From NCBI RefSeq assembly GCF_963169125.1, contig NC_084795.1, positions 143,195,766 through 143,259,765 of the forward strand: a stretch of DNA of 64,000 nt. Reading direction: 5' to 3'. The notes under the pieces are model-generated. The model did no database searches. It was not told the DNA's origin and was given only the letters and a program-made list of their open reading frames with translations. Position numbers and translations under genes: made by a program. Position 1 is the stretch's first letter. Each line of letters starts with the position of its first letter. Positions 33,238 to 42,700 of this stretch are shown here, piece by piece. The stretch is from Humulus lupulus (lineage: Eukaryota > Streptophyta > Magnoliopsida > Rosales > Cannabaceae).

Positions 33238-36200
33238 TGACGAACACCTCAAAGGAACAAGTCATCGCTGCGGTAGAGGCTGAATTTACCCAGGAGCAAG
33301 GTTCTCCTGTTGCCGGCGCGAAGGGGAAAGAAAAAACTAAGGTGGCCTCGGCTAGCCCACCGACTATCAACAGCTCCATCTGGGAGATGGACCAGAACCC
33401 AAACCTGCTCAGGAACTACGGCATGCTGGAGCTGTATTCCTCAGAGGCAGGCCTGAAGAACATCCCAGGCCTGATGTGGCACTGCCTGTCGGTGCTGGGT
33501 GAGTCTGCCAGTCAGAGTCACGAGGGTTTTGGTGCCTGGAGCTGGGCACACATAGTGTGTGGGGCACACTTGCCCCTAAGAAGTTATTTTGCCAACTTCT
33601 GCGTGAAGGCGGGGATTGCCCCCTTCCAGTTGATTCCCCCCAGCTACAAGCTTCTAGCGGGGTGGTACATCTTTTGCAAATCCAGGAACCTGGAGGCCCC
33701 TACCCCGGAGGAGGTGCTATACTTCTATGGGCTGAAGTCACAGCCCATGAGAGGTCATGCAGACAAGGTGGGGTTTTATAGGCTGGAGAGGTATCCAGAC
33801 GTGATGTGCCCCACATGTCATACCGCGAGGGTTCCAGATCTCCGGGAGTACTGGTTCCTGACGACTGGCTTCCCATTGAAGAGGGTGCTAGCTCTATCTT
33901 TGGACTTCAAAGTCCCTGGTAAGTGCTCCTTCCTCTATTTTTTAACTTCGTTTTTTTTTTTTTTTTTTTTTTAAGTTTGGTTTGCCTTCCGGGAGGATCT
34001 CTAACACTCGTGCTTGGATTTTGCAGAAGCTGTCCCGCAGACACCCCGCTGCGCGGAGACGATAAGGAGGTCAAACGTCTACGAGGGGCTCTCGGAGGAA
34101 GAGCTGAAGGTGGAAGGACTTGTGACCACCGAATCTTTGAGGGAGTATGGGCTACTCGCCTCTTTCCAAAATATTGAGCTAGTGAGTGGCAGGGGGCAAG
34201 GTCAGGTGTCAGCTGACGTCCGGGAGCAGATTTCCCTGGAGTTGTCCAAGGTGATCTGCCAGGCGGCCCAGGACGAGAATAATTTATCTCCCAGTTGGGC
34301 GGAGAGGTTCCCTGACCCCCAGCCAGAGGAAGAAGAGATCGAGGCTCGCCACGCCGCAGCTTACCCCAATGAAGGGACTCCGGGAGCTGGTACCTCCGGG
34401 AGAGGTAAGACTAGTTTTCGATTGATCCACACCCCCAGCCTGTCTGAGGTTTCCCGGACTTCTCAGGCGGGGTTCGATCCCCGCTTCCTTAGGCTAGATC
34501 CGCGTAGGATACCCTTTGACAGATATTGCGATAGGGTAGATGAGCTCCTCGAGTGTTTGAGTGATGGTAGTCTGCCAGAAGGTGTCACCATGGTTGACCC
34601 TTCTTCCCTCAGCATGTCATTCCCGGACTTCAAGGAGTACGGGAGCTTCCTGGAGCAGGGAGCGGTGTTTTGTTTTGCTCGGGGAAGGCCATCCACGTTT
34701 CTCGTGCATGGTCGTCCCTTTCAAACTTTTCCCTTTTTTTGTTTCTTGTTCCCTGCTGGGGGACTTGTTTGTGCTTTTATGTTGTTGCTTGTTTTGTTTT
34801 CTGCTTATCTTTTTTCACATTGCTTGCTGGTTGGTTAACCTTGCTTCGTACATTTCTTGCAGAACATCCTGAAGCAAAGATGTTGGGGAGAGCTACCTCA
34901 CTTATCAAGAAGGCCGCCACCAGCCAAGACCCGTCCAAGGGGAAAAGACGAAAGGCCAGAGCTGGTAGGGGAGGTAAAGCTGCCACACCCAAGAAGAAAA
35001 GTGGCGAGGCGCAAGGGTCTCCGGTGGTGGAGAGGTCAATCGTGCCCGTGGTGGAGAAGCCTCCTGTCAAGGGGCCTTTCGAGAACATGGTGATCTCGAG
35101 TAGTAGCAGCAATGGGGAAGGTCTTGTGTTCCCCGCGAAGAGGGCCGGGGTGAGCAAGCGCTCCAGAGGAGAGGCTGAGGGCGACAAGAAGAAACGCCTT
35201 AGACACTCTTCTCCCGGAGGTGATGGAGACCTCCGGGCTGCGCGCAGTCCCCACCAGACTACCCCCACCCAGCAGCAAACACAACTCCAACAGCACAACC
35301 AACAGCAACAACAACAACAACCACAAAGACAATCAACACCACCACAGCAGCAGCAAAAGCAACAGCAACATCAGCAGCAACAACAAACCGGGGCGGTAGT
35401 GTCTTCGCTACCGTCCCTAATACCCCGTCTACTTCCTCCTCCAGTCCAAAGGGAGTCCACCCTTTCGGGGTCTCCTTCTTCTTCTTCTCTTCCACTTTCT
35501 CAACAAACAAGCCTTCCTCGGCCTGGCCTGAAGTTCCACTTCCCTCAGAAACCAACCCGTTTCCCCGCTGCCCTCCTCGAGGGTGTAAGACGGGCTGATA
35601 ATTTTTTGAAGAGGCGGTTGGAGGCCGAGAAGACTGTTACTCAGGGAAGGGCAGACAACCTGTCTGCCGTGAAGAGAGCTGAGCTGGCCGAGGGGGTGAG
35701 ATCCCTTCACCCGGCTGGAGCGGTTTTGGATGGTCCAGACTTGGAGAAGAGGCTGGTGCCTAGGCTCGGACGTGCATTGGCGCCGTTCGGAGCGGAGATG
35801 ATGGAGGACATGGCCCTGAGCTTGTGCGAACTCAATTATGAGAAATGGGCCATCAGTAGCAGTAAGGACCCACTGTTGCTGACACATGCCGTAAAGCAGC
35901 AACTTTCTGGGGTAAGCTGTCAGTTGTTGTGTTCTGGGATCAATTGTCTTAGTACATTTGGTTCTGCTTAACTCATTCTGTTGTCTTTCCTCCCAGGCCT
36001 CTCTCATCGTGGAACGCTCGTTCCGGGAGGTGGGTGCAGTTCTGGTTCAGCTGGAGGAGAGCCAGGTGGTTTGCAAGGCCTTGGAGGCGGAGAAGCAGAA
36101 ACTGACCCAACAAGTCGAGAGCATAAAGGGGGAGGCTGTGGAGAAGATTAACCAGGCCCGGCGCACGGCTGAAGAAGAGGCGGACAAGAAATATCTTGCC

Positions 36201-36646
36201 AAATATCGAGAGTACCGGGCCAGCGCGGAGAATGAGTTCAAGCAGCGGTCGGATGACTTGAAGGCCGAGAACTCCAAGCTCCAGGAAGAGCTATCCCAGG
36301 CCAGGGGGGAGAAAGACACCCTGGATGCCCGCTTGCAATCGAAAAACGATCTCCTCCTTAAGCAGAACGAGGAATACGCCATTCTTCAGAATAAGCTGTA
36401 CGAGGAGGAGCAAGATCACAAGAGGAGCAAGGATCTCGCGTCTATGCAGGAGTTGGGGCTCGCTGAGAAGGATAAACAGATTGGAGCCTTGCAATTCACT
36501 ATCAGGGGGCATGTGACCGAGAAGCAATCCTTGCTAGATCAAAATAAGGTGCAGCGCAAGGAGATTGATTCCCTTAAGGGAGAGCGGGATGCATCCAAGG
36601 CCGAGCTGGAAAAACTGAGGGCTCAATTGGCTGTCGCGGAGGCAAA
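33238..36646 (+). pseudogene. Tat-1 antisense gene, Transposase_28-like N-terminus with poly-Q and coiled coil
   Basis: Coding exons inferred: 33238-33918, 34027 to about 34710, 34863-35911, and 35997 onward. Splice phases agree across all junctions, with the 34710 donor the weakest. The protein opens MTNTSKEQV, with the ATG formed by joining A30157 to TG33238. The first exon carries a region with MLELYSSEAGL, FANFCVKAGIAPFQLIPPSY and VLYFYGLKSQP, resembling the Transposase_28 (putative gypsy type transposon) family. The third exon is basic and serine-rich with a glutamine-rich block at 35262-35390. The last exon is a long coiled coil. Biochemical function is unknown. A one-base loss near 36647 shifts the frame. 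Confidence 0.78.
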
Positions 36647-37030
36647 GCTGCGACCTCTGAGGCGGAGCGCTTGAAGGAGAAGGAAGATGCCGACGTGGTG
36701 CTGAATAGAACGATTAATCTATCCCACGTGGTCCTCATGCACCAACTTTGGAAAATAAACCCGGAGGTAGTAGGCTACCTGGGAGAGGACGCCGCCGCCA
36801 TGAGGGAAAAGATACAGGCGTGGGATCAAAGCCCAGAGGTGTACATCCAGACTTATAACATCGACGAGCCTGCTGGAGTCCCTGAGGCAGAAGATCCCGA
36901 AGAGGCGAGGACCTCTGAACTTGCCATTGATGACGTTCCATCTTCCAATGAGCTGACTCCGCCAGCCCCAGTTGAAACCGCTGTCTCCGAGACCCCGGTC
37001 GTGGAAGCTGCTGCCACCCCCAGTGCTTGA
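36647..37030 (+). pseudogene. Tat-1 antisense gene, C-terminal tail after the frameshift
   Basis: In the shifted frame the coiled coil continues with TSEAERLKEKEDADVVLNRT, then an acidic proline-rich tail ending at the TGA at 37028-37030. The unshifted frame stops at 36672-36674. A single-base deletion in a run near gcaaagctgcgacc accounts for the difference. Confidence 0.75.
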
Positions 37031-37560
37031 AGGGGTCTTATTCTTTGTGTAATAATAATATATATATTTTTTTCTTTATTTCTCTTTGGGGCGAAGCTCC
37101 CTGTACTCTTTTTTTTTTTTTTTATATTGCGGGAACATTACAGATGTCCGGTCTGCAGGGCCTTCATTGTCATAATTGTAGACTTCTTCTTTCCTTTCCT
37201 GCTGAGTTCCTTGTTTAATTTTGTGCTTAGGGTAGAGACTTTTATACGATAGAAATTGCTGTAGGGGCGCATGAGGTTTAGGTTCCAACGGCTAGAACCT
37301 ATGCATTTCTAACTTGAAGCTCCAACGACTTATGTCTTTTCCCACGTAGTTTCTAGGTTACGGAGGGTTCTTGGTTCCAACGGCCAGACTCCCTCTTTCA
37401 TCGTACTCAGCTTTCCTAAGGTAGATAGCAAATCCCGGGACTTGTAGTTATACCGTTCGCTGGGATGGCTAAGGTGACCCGTTGCATCTTCCCATCGTGA
37501 TCTTTACAAAGCTTGCGAGGCCAACACTTAATACGATTTCGCGGGATGGTGCCGGAACGG
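37031..37560. other. 3' flank of the antisense gene
   Basis: Starts with an AT-rich stretch (aataataatatatatatt) that could serve as a polyadenylation region for the plus-strand transcript. Then comes a T15 run and unremarkable sequence. No gene seen. Confidence 0.45.
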
Positions 37561-37589
37561 GAGTTCTTTAGGTGGGCGTTGCTAGACTT

Positions 37590-38030
37590 AGGGCTAGATC
37601 TTTGCGAAGCAAAACTAACTGTCGTTGCGGACCTCACGGTGGCCGACTTCAGGGACTTGGCATGAAGCCTTGCGAGGCAAAGTTCGTTGCGGTCGAGGAA
37701 ATCGTCACGCCTACCATGTGCGATCCTGGAGTAGGGGCTTTGCGAAGTAAGGCCTGCTGTAATTAGGGGATCGATTATATTTGCTCCCAGAGTTGAAACT
37801 TGCGAAGCGAAGTTTGCAGTGGTCGAGGAGCTCGCCATGCATTTTTTTTTTTTTTGTGAGACCCGGAGCTAAAGCCTGCGAAGCAAAGCTTACAGCGGTC
37901 GCGGATCTTGCCATCTTTCGCCTTGCGGGACCCAGAGCTGGAGCTTGGGAAGCAAAGCTCTCAGCGGACGCGTAGTATTCTGCGAAGGACTTGTCAGGAA
38001 GTTGGGGGTGTTTCGGCGTGGCTCTCTGAA
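37590..38030. repeat. Degenerate tandem repeats between convergent Tat-1 genes
   Basis: Around six diverged units of roughly 65 to 80 bp share a core like tgcgaagcaaagct followed by gcggtcg and a tcttgccat-type end. They fill the gap between the stop of the antisense gene (37030) and the stop of pol (38514). Short open frames across them on both strands reflect the repeat and are not annotated as genes. Confidence 0.75.
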
Positions 38031-38513
38031 TGTGCCCCAACCTCCAGTCCTGTTCATCGCTGGGCTACACAGGAGATAATTTTCATGATGCATAATGGCA
38101 GATATTTTCATGGCAATTTTCACATAACCACATAATGCACACATGACACGTAATGCAAATATGTTCATGGCAACAAATCAACCTAAGCTTAATCAATTTT
38201 TAAAAATTTCAAACACAATGCTAGCACATAAGTGGTGTTCTCTTTATGTTTTGTTCAAGGGGCGTATGGCTATGCCTTAGCCATGTATACCCCCCCAAGT
38301 GAGCGTGGGGTCCGGACGTCTCCGGACCGCGTGGTCACTTGTTAAAACGCAGCATGGAACAAAGGGATAAAAAATGCAGTAAAAGCGAAGTGAAACTCTC
38401 CGTGTTTTATTAAATTAGCTTGTTAGGCATGTGTTTTACAGCTGGGAGGACTATCTCCATATTTTACATTTTTGCTACGTCCACCAAGGACTTTCGACTA
38501 GATAGTCCGGGGC

Positions 38514-39794
38514 TTACTGATAGTAACGGCGGAGGTGCTCCGCGTTCCAGGCCCGCGGGACTTTAGATCCGTCGAGTCTCTTTAAGTGATACGTCCCATG
38601 GCCCACTTTTTCTTGGACTTCATAGGGGCCTTCCCAGTTGGGTCCGAGGACTCCCACTCCCGGATCCTGCGTAGCAGGAAATACTCTCCGTAGGACAAGG
38701 TCCCCAACTTCGAATGTACGGCTCTTGACTCTTGTGTTGAAGTGTCGGGCTATCTTGCCTTGGTACATTTTGAGTTGGACCTGTGACTGCTCCCGGAGCT
38801 CTTCGATCATGTCCAGGGACTCCTGGAGAAGGGCGTGGTTCTGGGTAGGGTCGTAGGTGTCCTGCCTGTGAGAGGGGATCATAGTTTCTACTGGGATGAC
38901 GGCCTCGCAACCGAAGGTCATGGAGTATGGTGTGTGCCTCGTCGAAATTCTCTCTGTTGTGCGATAGGCCCAAAGTACTCGCGGGAGCTCTTCCGGCCAG
39001 TGAGCCTTGCATGCTTGGAGTTTTTTCTTCAACGTGGTCTTTAGAATTTTGTTCACTGCTTCCACTTGCCCATTAGCTTGAGGTCTGGCGACTGCGGAAA
39101 AGCTTTTGATGATTCCATGCGAAGCACAGAAGTTCGTGAAATGATCACTATCAAATTGCATCCCGTTGTCAGACACAATTTTACGTGGAAGCCCGAAACG
39201 ACACACTATATTCTTGATGACAAAGTCCAGTGCTTTCTTAGACGTGACCGTGTTCATAGGTTCAACTTCAGCCCATTTGGTGAAGTAGTCTACCGCGACT
39301 ATGGCATACTTCACTCCACCCTTTCCAGTTGGAAGGGAACCTACTAGGTCAATGCCCCAAACGGCGAACGGCCAGGGGATGGTCATTAAGGTAATTTCTG
39401 TAGGCGGCGCTCGCGGAACCTTGGCGTACCTCTGGCACTGCTCACATTTTCTGACATAATCCACACAATCCTTCTTCATGGTGGGCCAGAAGTATCCTTG
39501 ACGAAGGATCTTTTTGGAGAGGCTCAGCCCGGAGGTATGGTCGCCACAGAAGCCTCCGTGAATCTCATGGATGATGGTGCTGATTTCGGTTCCGGCAACA
39601 CACCTAAGGAAGGGTATGGACAACCCCCTGCGGTAAAGCTTTCCATCCATAACCACGTATCGGGGAGTTTGATATTGGAGCTTTCTTGCGTCAACTTTAT
39701 CAGTGGGGAGCTCTGCGGTGGTGAAAATCTGAGGATGGGTCCTATCCAGGAATGGGAATGGTCGATGATGGCATTTACCCTCTGTGTCTCAGTA
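38514..39794 (-). pseudogene. Tat-1 integrase
   Basis: The frame 39656-38514 (380 residues to the stop) begins MDGKLYRRGLSIPFLRCV. It has an HHCC zinc region (HEIHGGFCGDH ... CEQCQRYAK) and the catalytic triad contexts WGIDLVGSL (D), KIVSDNGMQFDS (D) and ARPQANGQVEAVNK (E). A basic C-terminal domain follows with FEVGDLVLRRV and LGPNWEGPYEVQEKVGHGTY. No chromodomain is seen, as expected for Tat. Between about 39740 and 39815 the linker makes sense in another frame (SWIGPILRF), so two compensating indels probably created the stop at 39795-39797. The domain itself looks intact. Confidence 0.88.
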
Positions 39795-40700
39795 CTAGGT
39801 GCTTCTACCATATTGTTCAATCTCCGGGTCTGTTGCAAGCTTGGCCAGTGTGTCCGCGAGTGAATTCTGGTCCCGGGGGACCTGGCGGATTTGGTAGCCT
39901 TTGAAATGTTGTAGGAGGCCGCGGGAGAGAGACACGTAAGCAGCCATTTTTTCGCCTTTCATCTGGTATTCTCCGGATATTTGGTTTACCACAAGTAGGG
40001 AGTCGCTGTATACTTCGATTTTTTGGGCTCCGACTTCTCTGGCCAGTTGTAATCCAGCTAGCATGGCTTCGTGTTCTGCCTCGTTGTTGGATGCTGGGAA
40101 CGCGAAACGGATGGCGCTCTGGAGCTGATGTCCTTGGGGAGAAATTAGGATAACCCCTGCTCCAGCTCCTTTTTCATTTGAGGCTCCGTCTACATAGACC
40201 TTCCATGTGGGAAGTTCCGGGACAGGATCTTCCGGGAGGTCATTCATTCCTGAGCATTCCACAATAAAGTCCGCGAGAGCTTGACCTTTTATGGAAACAC
40301 ATGGCTGGTAGTGGATGTCAAACTGGCTCAGTTCCATGGCCCATTTAAGTAATCTGCCAGAAGACTCAGGCTTCTGCAGGACTTGCCGGAGAGGGTGGTT
40401 GGTGAGTACTCTGATGGTGTGCGCCTGGAAATATGGCCTTAGCTTCCGCGAAGCGATTAGCAAGCAGAGGGAGAGTTTTTCGATCATTGTATATCTGGAC
40501 TCGGCGTCCTGTAACCTCTTGCTCACGTAATACACAGGGAGTTGGAGACGGCCGTCTTCCCGGACGAGAGCGGCACTTACGGCATGCTTTGTCACGGCTA
40601 AGTACAAGAACAACGCCTCTCCTTCGACAGGTTTGGACAGAATGGGAGAGCGAGTTAGATGTTCCTTGAGGTGTTGGAAGGCTGCTTCGCATTCGGGGGT
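39795..40700 (-). pseudogene. Tat-1 tandem RNase H domains
   Basis: The first RNase H has LVREDGRLQLPVYYVSKRL, YTMIEKLSLCLLIASRKLRP and LTNHPLRQVLQKPESSGRL. The second has WKVYVDGASNEKGAGAGVIL, NNEAEHEAMLAGLQLA, VYSDSLLVVNQISGEYQ and PRDQNSLADTLAKLA, an archaeal-type RNase H with its acidic residues present. In the first, the residue expected to be catalytic Asp (YLAVTKHAVS) is not Asp, so the second domain may do the work. The pair is diagnostic of the Tat/Ogre lineage. The frame is open from 40700 to 39798. Confidence 0.88.
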
Positions 40701-41825
40701 TCACTTGAACCTCTTGTTTCCTCGCAACACATTGAAGAAGGGGACACATTTGTCAGTGGCCTTAGATACGAAGCGGCTGAGAGCAGCTATCCTTCCGGTA
40801 ACGCTTTGGACATCCTTATGCTTTCGGGGAGAAGGCATATCTATGAACGCTTTAATTTTCTCCGGGTTGGCCTCCACTCCGCGGGAGCTGACAATGAAAC
40901 CGAGGAACTTCCCAGACGAGACCCCGAAAGTACATTTCTTCGGATTCAGTTTCATTCCGTACTTTTGGGTCACGGCGAAAGCTTCCTCAAGGTCGTCGCT
41001 GTGGTCCCCGGAGGTCTTGGATTTTACCAACATGTCGTCTACATACACCTCCATGTTCCTCTCCCGCTGATCTTTGAACATCTTGTTTACTAGACGCTGG
41101 TATGTCACCCCAGCATTCTTCAAACCGAAAGGCATGACCACGTAACAGTAGACACCCTTATCCGTGAGGAAGCTGGTGTGTTCCTGGTCCGCGACATGCA
41201 TCTTGATCTGGTTGTATCCGGAGTATGCATCCATGAAGGATAAGAGTTCATACCCGGAAGTAGCGTCTACCATCTGATCGATTCGCGGAAGAGGGAAACA
41301 GTCTTTTGGGCAGGCTTTGTTCAGGTCCATGAAGTCAATACACATTCTCCAGGACCCATCGGGTTTCGGGACCAGAACCGGGTTGGCCAACCACACGGGA
41401 TAGAGTGACTCCTGGAGAAAGCCTATGGACATCAGCTTGTCCACTTCAGCTTTGACTGCTTTGGCCCTTACTGGGTCTAACGGTCTCCTCTTTTGGCGAA
41501 CTGGAGTTGCAGATGGGTCTATGTTGAGTGCATGGCATGCAACATTAGGATTAATCCCCGTCATATCAGCGTGGCACCATGCCAGGATATCCTGATTATT
41601 CTTCACAGTGGCCACGATCTTTTCTCGAATGGCCGATGGAAGGTTTTTCCCCACCTGAATGACTTTGGTGGGATCTTCCGAATTGAGGATCACCTCTTCG
41701 ACTTCCTCCATCGGTTCTATCGCCCTCTCGACCCCCACTCTAGGGTCGAGTTCGTCAACGTATGCCCCTTGGGCACCCCCAGTCTCTGGTAAATCCTCTG
41801 CCAAAGGTGTGGCAACAATCGCCTC
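40701..41825 (-). pseudogene. Tat-1 reverse transcriptase
   Basis: A 367-residue open frame (41804-40701) with LANPVLVPKPDGSWRMCIDF, FPLPRIDQMVDATSGYELLS, FMDAYSGYNQIKMH and FLTDKGVYCYVVMPFGLKNA. The catalytic EVYVDDMLVKS and thumb FLGFIVSSRGVEANPEKI follow. It is bounded by single-codon stops at 41826-41828 (TAG) and 40701-40703 (TGA where related elements have Trp), both in the frame of gag and RNase H. There is no frameshift within this enzyme. Confidence 0.9.
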
Positions 41826-41828
41826 CTA

Positions 41829-42700
41829 GACCGTGTAGACGGATCGGACGGAGACGTTATAACAGCTTCGTGCATTTCGTTGGTCTCCCCGGAGGGTGCC
41901 GATGCGCCCGTTGTCGCATGGAAACTTCAAGCATAAGTGGCGTATCGAGGTTATGGCCCCAACATCGATTAGGACCGGTCGGCCTAGGATGGCATTATAC
42001 GCCGTGGGGCAGTCGACCACCACGAATGTGCAGTGCTTGAAGGCACAAGCGTCGCTGTCTCCTCTGAGGGTGACTGGAAGTTGAATTTTGCCTAAGGGCA
42101 TGAGTGCATCCCCATTGAACCCCTGAAGCTGGATGGGGCATGGGATCAGATCTGTCTCGGTTAATCCGATCGCGTGGAAGGAAGCTTTGAAGAGGATGTT
42201 GACGGAGCTTCCGTTATCGACTAGGATCCATGACACCTTCTTATTGGCGATCTGGGCTTCCACGACGAGGGGATCGTTGTGGGGGAAGTGCACATGTCGG
42301 GCGTCATCTTCCGTGAAGGTGATGGGAAGATCCATCATTCGGGGACACTGAGCAGGTGACTGAACCAAGGCGCACATCTCCCCGGTGTGCTCTAACTCCC
42401 TCAAGTACCTTTTCTGGGAGTTGCGGGTGCTTCCGGCAAGGTGCGGCCCTCCGGAAATGGTGGCCACGTGTCCGTCAACGGGTGGCGGAGCAAGGCTAGG
42501 CGGATATGGTTTTCCGGGTCCTGGAGTCAACATGGCAATGGGTGCCGGAGAGGTCGGAGCAGGAAGCGCTGGGAACTGAGATCCAGGAGCTTGGGGGTGA
42601 CCGGCTCTAGGAGCGCTAGCGGTCCCCCTCTGTCCCGGAGAGTACGCAGCTCCGTGAACTACTCCCTGTCCGGGATAGATTATGGGTATCCTTACCCATT
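41829..42700 (-). pseudogene. Tat-1 aspartic protease region
   Basis: Part of the frame 42905-41826. A proline-rich linker precedes ITFTEDDARHVHFPHNDPLV and the active-site region WILVDNGSSVNILFKASF. LPVTLRG and the second half FVVVDCPTAYNAILGRPVLI follow. The DNGS motif takes the place of DTG or DSG, as commonly seen in Tat proteases, with Asp preserved. It would process the Gag-Pol polyprotein. Confidence 0.82.

Noticed and set aside
34777..35555. Minus-strand frames opposite the antisense gene
   Set aside because: They mirror the glutamine-rich and serine-rich exons in other frames and lack splice or domain support.
37590..38030. Possible CRISPR-like or riboswitch array
   Set aside because: The repeats are diverged, tandem and without unique spacers, in a plant retrotransposon context.
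38620..41093. Plus-strand open frames opposite Tat-1 pol
   Set aside because: They are shadows of the well-supported minus-strand RT, RNase H and integrase frames.
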